Assembly: GCA_030068075.1 (NCBI GenBank)
Contig: CM057824.1
Coordinates: 128,392,414 to 128,456,413, forward strand
Length of the DNA: 64,000 nt
Direction of reading: 5' to 3'
Origin: Paguma larvata
Taxonomy: Eukaryota > Chordata > Mammalia > Carnivora > Viverridae
Shown: piece by piece, positions 25,890 to 36,395 of the stretch
How the letters are laid out: each line of letters opens with the position of its first letter
Position numbering within the stretch: the first letter of the stretch is position 1
Position numbers and translations under genes: made by a program
Notes under the pieces: model-generated
The model's input: only the letters and a program-made list of their open reading frames with translations
Databases searched by the model: none
What the model was told of the DNA's origin: nothing

Positions 25890-26330
25890 GTGAATTCTAT
25901 CCCTTCTATGCTAAGAACTTCCAATGGCTCTTCATTTCATGGAGGAAAAAGCCAAAGCCATAGAAGACCCATCATTATCGGCGCTCCACTGGCCCTGTTT
26001 ATTCCACATCAGTCATGCTGGCCTCCTGGCTTTTTTTCGAACAGGTTAAGCATGCTCCCTTTAAAGTCTTGGCTCTGCTTGTTCCCTGTCTGGAATAATC
26101 TATACAGTTAATTCCTTCCATTCCATAAAGTTAACATTGGAATGTCACTTTTCTATGAGATCTAATCTGATCACTCTTTTTTAGTCTACACCAGCATCCC
26201 TGCACACCTGCCCTCCCCACCACACTTACCAAGCTCTATATTTTCTCAGAGCACTCATTCCTATTTAGCATACCCACAAATTGTAATTATTTGTCATGCA
26301 GATTGCCTAGTTTCTGCTTTGTAAATTTTT
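25890..26330 (+). repeat. L2-class LINE relic
   Basis: A run of typical L2 3' text is recognisable in diverged form: CTTCCAATGGCTCTTCATTTC, GCTTGTTCCCTGTCTGGAAT, then AATGTCACTTTTCTATGAGA and GAGCACTCATTCCTATTTAG. There is no intact frame. Confidence 0.65.
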
Positions 26331-26783
26331 AAATTAAAAAAAACATTCCCTTAGTATATATGTTCTATAATCTCAGAAAGTCTGATTTAGTTTTGTTCAA
26401 AGGTATATTCTGAGTGCCTTTAATAGGGACTGGGGCTCCAAAAAAATATTTCTTCAGTAAAGGAGTGGAAGAATTATTCAACTGGGGCTTTTAATGATGA
26501 CTATGGAAATAGATTAAAAAAATAGATCAAAAGTAGTCACTTTTTATTATGCAAGATTTTGATCAAGTTCAAGTAGTTTGATGAGCCATATTTATTCCAG
26601 GGAGGCCATTGTCCAAAGGAACAGGACTAGTCAAATACATTTTTGCCTTGAGAAAACGAACTCTTTAATGTCCTCTTGCCAGATGTCATTCACAATTGAC
26701 ATTAAATCTGCTATTTGCTTTCCAGGTTATAAAAGCGAGAATATTGATCTCTGTAACAGAAGTGTCCATTGATAACATATTTA

Positions 26784-26988
26784 AAATAAAATTATTTTAA
26801 TGTTGATTTATTTTTGGGAGAGAGAGAGACAGGGCGAGCAGAGAGAAAGGAAGACACAGAATCTGAAGCAGGAGCCATTCTCTGAACTGTCAGCATGGAT
26901 CCCAACAAAGGGCTCAAACTCACGAACCACGAGATCATGACCTGAGCCAAAGTTGGATGCCTAACGGACTGAGCCACTCAGGCGCCCT
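26784..26988 (-). repeat. CAN-SINE, antisense
   Basis: It ends GAGCCACTCAGGCGCCC and has flanks CATTGATAACATATT (26767) and CATTGATAATATATT (26991). Confidence 0.94.
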
Positions 26989-27129
26989 GGCATTGATAAT
27001 ATATTACGGTGCACATGTCCTCAGGTTATTTTTATGTTATAAGCAATTTCTCACAGTCAATAACTAACTCAATCAGAAATTACTTATTGAGACAGAGTTG
27101 AAGACAGTCATTCCTATATTCAAAAATTT

Positions 27130-27400
27130 TTACATGTTAATTAGATTCAGGCACTGAGTAGGCACTAGAAATTCAAAGATGAAAAAGACACATTTCTTGT
27201 TTCTGCGGCGAAAAGAAAAAATGATACGTAAGAAAATATAATACTAGACGACAGGAAAAACAAAAGGGGTGTTTAACATGTTTAACGGAAAGGAAGAGTT
27301 CGACTGGGAGGTTCCACACAGGCTTTATGGGGATAAGAGGTGATGCTCAGCTTAGACCATGTCAGGTTAGAGGAAGACTGTAATATGGGTTTTTGGGGTT
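27130..27400. repeat. Ancient L2/MIR-class relic
   Basis: CAGGCACTGAGTAGGCACTAGAAATTCAAAGATGAAAAAGACAC and a later GTCAGGTTAGAGGAAG segment resemble a widespread old mammalian repeat, but the family and orientation are uncertain. Confidence 0.45.
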
Positions 27401-27789
27401 GAACCATATTCTCACCGGTAGCCTACCGACAAGTATATTATTGGATGGATTTTGTCTAAAAAAATTAGCGTAATGCCATAATTTCTATTTTGTAATTTTC
27501 CTTACTTTGTAAGACATGCATTACTTCTAGATTTGAACTCCCGTATAATAATTCATTTGGTATTATAAATACATGCTTCCAAGGTTTTCATGAGCAGTCT
27601 TCCCACTATGATTCCCTCGTCTTCTGATAATTCCCCATGGTTTCTGGTCTTCTCCATCAACTATTATTGTCTCCACTGTTATCTTTCTACCTGAAATCCA
27701 ATTCTAATATTCCCATGAAAAGGCGTTTACTAATGACAACCATTTCCCCAGGACCATGCTTTAGAATCCGCTCTTCCATAGTCCTTTTG

Positions 27790-28157
27790 CTATGACCGAT
27801 GTTTGTGTCTCCACAATTTATATGTTGAAACCCGAATCCCCTTGTGATGGTGTTTTGAGGAGGGTAATTAGGCCACGAAAGTGAATCTCTCATTATGGGA
27901 TTAGTGACCTTATGAGAAGAAACAGAGAAGAGTGTTCTGTCTCTCTGTCTCTCTCTGACTCTCTGTCTCTCTCTTTCTTTTGTGTGAGAACACAGTGTCA
28001 AGGCAGGTGTCTATGAACCAAGAAGAACTGCCCATGCTGACACCCTGACCACAGACTTGCAGCCTCCAAAACTGTCAGAAATCAGTTTTGTTCAAGCCAA
28101 GCGGACTGTGGTATTCTGTCAGAGTGGCTTACCCTAAGTCACTAAGACTAAGACAGC
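27790..28157 (+). mobile_element. MLT1-type LTR (ERVL-MaLR), solo
   Basis: Ordered matches to MLT1: GTTTGTGTCTCCACAATTTATATGTTGAAACCC, then TGATGGTGTTTTGAGGAGGG, a TGGGATTAGTGACCTTATGAGAAG segment, a CTCTCTGTCTCT run, GCAGCCTCCAAAACTGTCAGAAAT and CTAAGACTA at the end. There is no internal retroviral coding sequence. It is an old solo LTR in an intron. Confidence 0.85.
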
Positions 28158-28213
28158 TCCTCAGAAGAAGGAAATCTATCTCTATACCTTTATTCTAGAT
28201 AGCATGACCTTGG

Positions 28214-28428
28214 GGTGCCTGGGTGGCTCAGTCAATTAAGTGTCCGACTTCGGCTCAGGTCATAATCTTAGGTCTCATGGGTTCGATCCCCCCATCGGGC
28301 TCTGTACTGACAGCTCAGATCCTGAAGCCTTCTTCGTATGCTGTGCCTCCCTCTCTCTCTGCCCTCCCCACTTGCACTGTGACTCTCTCTCTCAAAAATA
28401 AATAAATATTTAAAAACTAAAAAAATTA
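28214..28428 (+). repeat. CAN-SINE, sense
   Basis: The head GGGTGCCTGGGTGGCTCAG leads to an A-rich tail. A near-perfect 17-bp duplication, AGATAGCATGACCTTGG at 28197 and AGATAGCATAACCTTGG at 28429, brackets it. Confidence 0.95.
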
Positions 28429-28454
28429 AGATAGCATAACCTTGGATACTAAGA

Positions 28455-28600
28455 ATTCTAAGGAAGTCTTTTAAAACTATCAGAGTTACACACAAATTCA
28501 GCAAAGTTTCAGGGTTCAAGACCAATATACAAAAATCAATTGGATTTCTATACCTTAGCAATAAACAATCAGAAAATGAAATAAAGGCAAAGTAGACCAA
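28455..28600 (+). mobile_element. Short L1 ORF2 fragment
   Basis: The text around AATTCAGCAAAGTTTCAGGG and CAATTGGATTTCTATACC matches the L1 ORF2 stretch also present in the L1 at 57268-59693 (near 57770-57840). It is only about 140 bp and not coding. Confidence 0.7.
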
Positions 28601-28917
28601 AGTTCAGAAAAGCTGATTGCTTCCTAAGAGTCCTAGTAAATAACAAATGGTAAATCTAGGGTGACAACCTCAGTCTTATCTGTAATGGTCTCTGTGTACT
28701 TTTCAATGTTTAATGAATATATAGGGTAAATTAACATATCTTTTGAAATATTCACTTTTACTGGCCTATTTGACTACCATTTTCATTTAAAAGCATTTGT
28801 TAGTCCACTGATTTCCTTAAAAAAGAAAATTTGAAAAATATTTTGAATTTAATACTCTTCACATTAAACTGCAGAAAAACACATACCCTTTAATTTTGAA
28901 TTAAATATGAATTATAC

Positions 28918-29067
28918 CTGAATAATTGCCAAAAGTATGGTCGAAATTTGGTCCAGTGAAAGGGGGAAAGGTGTTTCCCTGAATCCTTTCCCACTCATTA
29001 TCATCATTTAGATCCTGGACCCAGAAACAAAAGCCATCTTCAAAATCACAGTTAATTTTCTCATAAT
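28918..29067 (-). CDS. TMPRSS15: TMPRSS15 exon: MAM domain, part 1
   Basis: A 150-nt phase 1-1 exon encodes NYEKINCDFEDGFCFWVQDL, NDDNEWERIQGNTFPPFTGP and NFDHTFGNYS. This is the MAM opening signature C-x-F-E-D-x-x-C-x-W with its two cysteines. An NYS sequon is formed across F-G-N-Y-S-G at the join to the next exon. The acceptor is ATTCACAG and the donor is G|GTATAA. MAM domains are extracellular adhesion modules, and in enteropeptidase this one belongs to the non-catalytic heavy chain that helps recognise trypsinogen and target the apical surface. Confidence 0.97.
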
Positions 29068-29710
29068 CTGTGAATTAAAAAAAATAAAAACAACTTAAAA
29101 TTCAGTCCACAGTGTGACTAATTAGTAACTGATTGCATTAAAAATAATCTAGTCTTATACACTCTTATATATCTATAATTAAGTGTCATGCACACAGTCT
29201 CTTTTAATTCATCTTAATTCGGTTTCATTCCATTTAGTTAAAAAAATTAACTAGGTTAACTAGGTTGTCACCTGTCTTAAATTAATATACTTCCTATATC
29301 CCAGTAGGGCTTTAGCAAAACAAGCTTCTTGTTCTTACTATTCTTTAAATTTTACATCTGACCTCTATTGGTTTACCCAGAATATTGGTCAATATTCTGG
29401 AATATTCTCAGAATCAGTTTTATGCATATATGTGTGTGTATGTGTATATATAAATACATATGAGAAACTTTGTAATTTTTCTCAAATCGATTATCTGATT
29501 CATTTGAAGAACATGAACAATTTTCCAATTTCTCAATTTTCCTAAGTATCAAGTATAGAGGGCTATACATAGGAGATACTCATTGAAGAACTTGCATAAT
29601 AAAATAAATTATGACCTTGTTCTAAAATTTTAAATCCTGCTACTTTTAAAATTCCGTTACAGTCTTAAAGCATCTGAAAATTCAAAGGCTAAATAATAAA
29701 TGATACTTAC

Positions 29711-29851
29711 TATTAAGCTCTGTGCTATTAAATGCAGTGTATGTTGCATTAAATCCAATATAATCATTTTCATCAGATTCTACAAGAAAGGTGGCAGTAA
29801 CCTGGTTGGAAAAGATCCTAATTGTGCCAGGATTGGTTTCCCAGAGTGAAG
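29711..29851 (-). CDS. TMPRSS15: TMPRSS15 exon: CUB1, last part
   Basis: A 141-nt phase 1-1 exon encodes ASLWETNPGTIRIFSNQVTA, TFLVESDENDYIGFNATYTA and FNSTELN. It holds the conserved CUB C-terminal pattern N-x-V/M-T-x-x-F...SD...GF-x-A-x-Y. NAT and NST sequons are present. The acceptor is TTTTTTTGTAG and the donor is A|GTAAGT. Its length equals that of the last exon of CUB2 (5786-5926), as expected from module duplication. Confidence 0.97.
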
Positions 29852-29882
29852 CTACAAAAAAATGAATGACTATTATATATAC

Positions 29883-29942
29883 ATATCTATATGTTCATCC
29901 ATCTATCCATCCATCCATTCTTCTGTCCATCTATCTATCAAT
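29883..29942. repeat. ATCT/ATCC tetranucleotide tract
   Basis: Interrupted ATCT, ATCC and TCCA units lie just beyond the CUB1 last exon acceptor (upstream in the transcript). Confidence 0.85.
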
Positions 29943-30297
29943 GTATTGTTCTATCAACAGACTCATCGACCTATATTAAACCATTCAGTTAACTAAAAGC
30001 ATTAGTAATGATTATAATGATTACTTTTTAAATTGAAATACCTCTTCTCCTAAGTATTAGAAAACCTCAAATTATTATACATATTTATGTTTGGAAAGCT
30101 ATATTTTTTGTTTTTAATTATTAGCTGCACAATAGTATGTACTCATATAAAAAGAAAAGATATATCCCTTTATTGAAAAATTCGTCTAAGAAATACACAA
30201 GCTAAGCAGTTATAAAACTAAAAATTTGGCTCTGTGAGGTATTGCTCATGCTACACTGATAATGGCTAAAACTTGGTTACAATAATAGAAACGAGTA

Positions 30298-30321
30298 TTT
30301 TTTTTTTTTTTTTTTTTTTTT
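30298..30321. repeat. Poly-T run (24)
   Basis: An uninterrupted T homopolymer that reads as A on the gene strand. No SINE body is attached, so its origin is unclear. Confidence 0.95.
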
Positions 30322-30964
30322 GCCTCTTTACCCATATAAAGGTTGGACGAGACAGAATAAAGCAGAGTGGGCACATGTATATTAGTGAATTCCCCGCCCT
30401 CTTTTCGGCTTCTATTAGTGTCCATGTACATAATGACAAATGGTTATGGAAGGGAAATATCACCTTTACCTACCATTTAATGAGCCTACATCCGGGCTAG
30501 CCATCGTTTTACTCACTTTATTTATAATAGTCTTGCAAAAGACTGAATAGTAGAGTGCATATTGAAGATAAGAAGACATTCTGTGAGTTTATAACCAATG
30601 CAATGTTAGAGAAAACAAGAACAGTGGTTTTCAAGATATGTCTGAATTTTGCTTAATGGAGAGTAACAATCAAGCAAAGCATAGTAACCGAAGAGATAAT
30701 TATATTTCTTTGGAAAATTCTACATGATTAAAAAAATTGTTAGAAGAGAATAATGTGAGGTAACCATTTTACTACTAAGAAGATTGATAACACAGGGAAC
30801 TAAATTATTAATTTTTATAATTAAAATCAGTTTTGCCTTTTCCTTTCAGTAACTTAAAGTTTAAGTCCATATTCAGCTTAAATTCAAAGTCAAAACACAT
30901 CACTTCAAAGAGTTTACCACATATTTTCATGTTGATAATGAATTGTATATTTGTTTTAACTTAC

Positions 30965-31071
30965 CTCTTAAAATCTTGTTTGCACCCACACCTTCATAAA
31001 TATTTAGTATATCCGTATAATACGTATTAAAATTATCGAAGCTCAGTTTAATGGAGAGTCCCTGATTTACC
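30965..31071 (-). CDS. TMPRSS15: TMPRSS15 exon: CUB1, middle part
   Basis: A 107-nt exon enters in phase 2 and leaves in phase 1. It encodes VNQGLSIKLSFDNFNTYYTD, then ILNIYEGVGANKILR. The acceptor is AATTTAG|GGTAAATCAG and the donor is G|GTAAGT. The D-I-L-N-I-Y-E-G run is the typical central CUB strand. An internal CAG lies 10 nt downstream of the acceptor but breaks phase with the upstream exon and would drop VNQ. The segment agrees with human and bovine at nearly every position. Confidence 0.96.
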
Positions 31072-32275
31072 CTAAATTAAGCAAAAAATAGATTACTACA
31101 CTCTTAACAAGTTGTCACAACTCTCTATGCATTCTAAAATTTGAATGTATTTTCTAATTGTGATTTAAAAATCACATAACGTGAGATTGACACTCAATGA
31201 ATTTTTAAGTGTATGATATGGATCTGTTAACCATAAGCACAATGTTGTACAGCAGATCTCTAGAACTTTTTCACCTTCCATGATTGAAACTCTACACCAT
31301 CGAGCAGTAACTCCCCTTTTCACCCTCCCTCTGTCCCTGGAACCCACCATTCTACTTTCCGTCTCTGTGAATTTGAATACTTTAGATGCTTCATATAAAT
31401 GGAATCAGTATTTGTCCTTCTGTAAAAAGCTTATTTCACTTAGCATGATATCCTCAAAGTTCACCCATGTTGTTGCATATGACAGGATTTCCTTCCTTTG
31501 ATGACTGAATAATACTGCCTTGTATGTATGTACCACGTTGTCTTTATCCATTTATCGGTCAGTGGACATTGGGGTTATTTCTACTCTGTGGGTGTTGTGA
31601 ATAATGCTGCAGTGAGAGGGAACATGGAACTGCAAATATCTCTTAGAGATTCTGATTTCAACGTTTTTGGATGAATATCCAGAAATGAGATTCCTGGGTT
31701 GTACAGTAGTTCTATTTTTAAAATTTTGAAGAACCTCTGTATTGTTTTCCATAGTTACCAAACCATTTTACATTCCATCAACGGTGCACAGGTTTCTATT
31801 TCCTTCACTTCCTCACCAAATTTATAATGTTCTGGTTTGTTTTTTTTTATAAGAGTCAATGTGATGTTAATTTGCCTATCCTTGGTGATTGTTGATATTG
31901 AGCAACTATTCATATGCTCGTTGGCCATACCTATTTGAGATTTTTGCCTATTTTTTAACAGATTATTTGTTTTTTTTTAAATTTTTTTTATTTGTTTGGG
32001 TTTTTTTTTTTTTTTTTTGCTGTGTAGTTGTAAGAGTTACTAATAAATTTTGGATATTATCCCTTTATCAGATATATGGCTTGTAAATATTGCCTTCCAT
32101 TACATAGGTTGCCCTTTTACTCTATTGATTGTTTCCTTTGCTGTATAGAAGGATTTTAATGTGACATAATGCCACTTGTCTATTTTTGCTTTAGTTGCCT
32201 ATGCAACTAAAGGAAATCACTGTGAAGACAAATGTTATAAAGGTTTCTCCCTATTGTTTTACATGAGTGATATGA

Positions 32276-32606
32276 TTGTGTGGGATTTGGTTGATTTGGG
32301 TGTGGTGGATTTGTGGTGTGTGTGTTGTTTGTATATGTGTTGTTTACGTGTGGGGTGAGTATGCTGTTTGTATGTATGTGTTACTGAGCGCGTTTCATGT
32401 GTGTAGTACATGTGGCATTCCAAATGGTGTCTGTGTGCAATATATGCCAGGGGTGTGTGTGTTGCATTTGTGGTGTTTGTCTGTTGTATATGTGTTGTTT
32501 ATATGTGGTGTGTGTGTGGTGTGTGTGTTGTGTGAATATTACATGTGCGTGTGTGCTATATGTGTGGTTGATGTGTGGTATATAGGTGGTGTAGGCATGA
32601 TGTATC
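32276..32606. repeat. Degenerate GT-rich repeat inside L1
   Basis: TGTGTG, TTGTGTG and TGTGGT units alternate for about 330 bp. It interrupts an L1 whose flanking text resumes at CTCACATTTAAGTCTTTAATCC. Confidence 0.9.
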
Positions 32607-33383
32607 CCTCACATTTAAGTCTTTAATCCATTTTGAGTTGATTTTATTATATGGTGTAAGATAAGGGTCCGATTTTAGTTTTTTGTATGTGAATATCCAG
32701 TTTCACCAACACTGTTTGTTGAAGGGTCTGTTGTATTCCCATTGTGTAGTCCTGGAACGCTTAACAAAGATCATTCAAGCATATGTGTATAGGTTTATTT
32801 CTGGGCTCTCTATTCAGTCCTATTGGTCTATGTACCTGTTTTTTATGCTAGCACCATGCTGTTTTGATTAATGTAGCTTTGTAACATATTTTAAAACCAG
32901 GAAGTAGGAGGCCTCCAGCTTTGTTCTTTTTCTCAAGATTGCTTTGGCTATTTAGGATCTTTTATTATTTAATGTGAATTTCAGAATACTTTTTTTCTAT
33001 TTTTGTAAGAATATGCCATCAGGATTTTGACAGAGATTGCACTGAATCCATAGATCATATTCAGTAGTATGGACATTAATATATTACATTATCACATTTT
33101 AATAATATTAAGTCTTCCAATCGATGAAGATGAGATGTCTTCCCATTATTTGTGTCTTTACATTCTTTCAACTATGTTTTGTAGTTTTCAGTGTACAAGT
33201 CTTAACCTCCTTGGTTAAGTTCATTCCTAGGTACTTTATCCTTCTTGGTGCTATTGTAAGTGGGTTTGTTCCTTAATTTCTTTTTTGGACTATTCATTGT
33301 TAGTGTATGGAAACATACCTATTTTTTTATGTGAATTTTATATAGTGCAACTTTGTCGATTTCTTTTATTAGTTCTAACAGAT

Positions 33384-33440
33384 TGTGTATATGTGTGTGT
33401 GTGTGTGTATGTGCTGTATTTGTATGTGTGCATGTGTGTA
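33384..33440. repeat. GT microsatellite at L1 edge
   Basis: A (TG) run with TATG interruptions at the 5' side of the antisense L1. Confidence 0.9.
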
Positions 33441-33999
33441 TTTTCATGATTTTCCACATATAAGATCTTGTCAGATCTTATGTAATCTTGCAAATGGTGG
33501 TGGCCATTTATACAAATTCTGCTTCTGTTAGGTCAGTTCAGGGTGGGGAGTGAGCCTGCTAGTGAGACCTCAGCACTCCAGTGTCAAAGCTTAATACACA
33601 GGAAGAAGAAATGAAGCAGGCTTCAGGATGAATTCTAGTTTTTTAATTGAACTTTTGATGTCTTTAGGCAAGAATATAATGAATTTTCCTTCATGTGATA
33701 TTTCTAAGCTATAAAACTAAGGGATACAAGAGAAGCTCCTTAGGAACTTTTGTTTTCAGGATACCTTTACTTTTTTTTTTTTTACATATAAAGTCAAAGG
33801 TACAAGAGAGAAACTAGTGTGTATTTCTTCTGACTCAGAAAAGCCAACTTGCAATAAAAACGTGGCCATTTATAGATATAAGACTAATTAGAAAATACAA
33901 TATTTGCTTTTTATAATGTAAACATGGTTATCTTCTGATCTCTTAAGGGAATGGGTATTTTTCTAAATATAACTTATGCACTTTGTATTTTTATAACAA

Positions 34000-34260
34000 T
34001 AGCTAATCTCTTAAAAGCCCACTTTTTTGATAATTTTATATGGGGCTAAGCCCTTTATATTCATTACTACATTTAATAATGACTTTGGCCACTGAATTTA
34101 GAGATGTTGAACTCTATGGATGTAGAAATTTTGTGTCAAAGAGATTCAGTTATTTGCCAGAGATCACACATTTTGAATTGTAGAGGGAAGATTTGAACTT
34201 GTAAAGACTGTCTCCAGTGCTCACATTCTTAATATTTGATTCTCTGCTAAATGCAGTTTT
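34000..34260 (-). repeat. MIR, antisense, diverged
   Basis: GGGGCTAAGCCCTTTATATTCATTAC, AGAGATTCAGTTATTTGCCAGAGATCACAC and GGAAGATTTGAACTTG follow MIR in reverse order. Confidence 0.65.
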
Positions 34261-36286
34261 AATATAATTCCAGTGACGGGCCAGTCTAGCCCAAAATATA
34301 ATTTAATTGCACTTAAACATTTCTCCACTATTTAATTGGTCTTCTAAGCTTGCAGGAAACACCATTGTCTTGATGCGCCACTTTGATCACCATTAGGAAA
34401 AACAAACTATCAAGGACAATGCATCACCATTGTAGTAACCAGTTTTGAGAAGAAAAAAAAATATTTAGGTTGTTTATATGATTAATTAAATCATGATATC
34501 ATCTTGAAGTACAGTGTTTAGGGTAACATTTTAGGTTCTTTGGGGTTTAGAAATCATTGCTGCACTAATGGTGGATTCTTAAAAATGGTTTTAAAAATTA
34601 AGTAATGGGAAAGAAAGTAAAAAGAATAGAGCCATACAAATCCTTAATTAACATAGTGTGGTTATTACATAAATGATATTACTATTATGGCAAAAGTTTG
34701 TTGTGTTCTTCTTGTAAACTCTCCTGCAAATTTGATCCAGTTTTATTAAGCGGTGGATTTAACAATTAAATTATTTTTATTTGGTGTGAATAAAATTTCA
34801 AAGATTACATGAATTAATTTAGGATTCATGTTTTTTCCATTTTCAGAGAAAGTAATTTAAGATTTTTCTAAACCTTTCTGCTGAAATTTAAGGAATAGAA
34901 TATTTTTCATTTTACTTGTGAGCAATGCTAATAGTAATTCATAAATATTTCTTTTTAAATTTGATCCGATTATATTGGAAACAATACCCCCCAAATTGGT
35001 TAATTCTTCTCTTGACAAGTGAGCTGTCATGTTTAATACAAAATCTTGTCTTTGGCATACAAAAGTAACATGTCGTCTAGAGCATGAAAACATATCTTAC
35101 ATGTGGCTGAGCTCCAAAATAGAAATTACTTAAAGAGAACAGAATGTTCTTCTTTCCCTGAATAATGCCAAATAAATGTGTTTAGAACAATTCCCCCTTC
35201 ACATCCCATCTCCTCTCTGGGGTATGTCTACACAAGGAAACAACACTGAATCTTTATGGGGCCATTTTCTATCATATATGGTTGACAAGAACATGTCCGG
35301 CACTGCCTCATAACCTTCTGTAATCAGCTATAATGTTTATTCTCCTAGTTTTCTGGTGAGTCATCACAATGATTAAAACTATTAAACGGTAGGTTGGATT
35401 GGGAAACCACAATCCTATCCAGCTGTTGAGAGAAATGAAATAACTAGAATGTCATTTATCAAAGTGAATTCCATAGACGTTTATTCTTCATGCTCTGTGG
35501 AGAAAAATGATCAGTGGCTTAAGATGATCTTTTTTTAAAAAAAAATTATATTGTTCGTTAACTTATTTAAACTTAAAAACAAGTTGTAATGAGTTTATTT
35601 TAGTATTGCTTTTGTGTATTTGAGTACAAGTTATTTTCCCTTGGAACATCTAGGTACTTCTTCTGTGTGAAAAATGCTTAGATAAACATTAAGGTCAATC
35701 GGCCTTCAGCAGCTTAATTATTTGGAACATCACAATGATTGAATTAGTGGATTGAATTAAGAGCTTGGAGTTCAATACTATGTATTTGTCGTGCTAACTG
35801 ATCTTAGTATTATTCAAGACCTAGCAAATAGATGTATGTAGAGGGTGTCCCCCACTCTTAATCTGCCATGACCAAATTACATCACAGGAGATTTTCATAT
35901 AGATGCTGGCATAATGAAAAAAGAATTCTTGGTGGCCAGGAGGCAAGTAATGGGAAATATTATATATTGCAGTATGCAATATAAATGTGTGTTGTTCATT
36001 TTGGCAACGCTTGATTTGTGCCAATCATAAGGGCAAAAAAACTTGCTGCAGAGTCCTACGATGGCCCTACTTATTAGACAGTATTACCCATAGGACAGAA
36101 CACTTTTTTAAAAGGTGAAGAATGAAAGAGAAACTTGTAGGACAGGTTATCAGTTGGGAAGACTTTGCTTCATAGTCAGTGAAAATGACTGCTAAAAGTT
36201 AAATAGACTGTTATAGGTGGTAAGACTTTCTGCATCAGAGGAAGACTTTATGACTTAACAACGGGGAAGAGAATATGATATATTAC

Positions 36287-36395
36287 CGTATAATCCACTG
36301 GCAAACAATACTTGATTGAGAAGGTTTTGGGTAATGAACAGCCTGGAAGGACCCAGAAGCTCCAGTCAACAAAAACCTGCCATCACAAGCTGTGG
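36287..36395 (-). CDS. TMPRSS15: TMPRSS15 exon: CUB1, first part
   Basis: A 109-nt exon enters in phase 1 and leaves in phase 2. It encodes ATACDGRFLLTGASGSFQAV, then HYPKPSQSSIVCQWII and the first two bases of an Arg codon. This matches the start of enteropeptidase CUB1, with the first two CUB cysteines in DGRF and QWII context. The acceptor is CCACAG and a second CCACAG lies immediately inside the exon, so two acceptors sit 6 nt apart. I chose the upstream one because it gives ATACDGRF as in bovine. The donor is G|GTAATA. The exon sits alone between introns of 5.2 and 6.4 kb. Confidence 0.96.

Larger units (their letters stand above)
20091..28917 (-). other. TMPRSS15: Large intron within MAM (8.8 kb)
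   Basis: It carries three SINEs, a MIR, L2-class relics, an MLT1 LTR and a short L1 piece. Between 20100 and 22950 I see only AT-rich unique sequence. 23210-24150 and 24450-25880 are also unassigned. The 295-bp intron at 19690-19984 is short and featureless by contrast. Confidence 0.65.
29068..30964 (-). other. TMPRSS15: Two introns around the CUB1 last exon (29068-29710 and 29852-30964)
   Basis: No interspersed repeat was recognised. The second intron has a short ATCC/ATCT tetranucleotide tract near 29890-29942 and a run of 24 T at 30298-30321. The span also includes the coding exon 29711-29851, listed separately. Confidence 0.65.
31170..33440 (-). mobile_element. Old L1 fragment, antisense, 3' end and part of ORF2
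   Basis: The reverse strand gives the L1 3' tail first (31170-32270) and then ORF2-related sequence (32600-33380). Landmarks are TTTTGAGTTGATTTTATTAT, GTCTATGTACCTGTTTTTTATGCTAGCACCATGCTGTTTTGATTA and TTCATTCCTAGGTACTTTAT, all read on the plus strand. It is diverged and stop-ridden. A GT-rich repeat expands its interior (32276-32606). It lies within the CUB1 intron. Confidence 0.88.
31072..36286 (-). other. TMPRSS15: Intron within CUB1 (5.2 kb)
   Basis: The first 2.3 kb on the low-coordinate side is an antisense L1 fragment with GT repeats. A MIR lies near 34000-34260. The remaining sequence (33600-34000 and 34270-36286) has nothing I can assign. Confidence 0.65.

Noticed and set aside
31050..31064. 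Alternative CUB1 acceptor CAG|GGACTC at 31061
   Set aside because: It is out of phase with the upstream exon, which ends two bases into an Arg codon, and it would delete the conserved VNQ. The site at 31071 satisfies both.
32276..32626. 116-codon Cys/Val-rich open frame
   Set aside because: It is the translation of the GT-rich repeat and has no independent coding signal.
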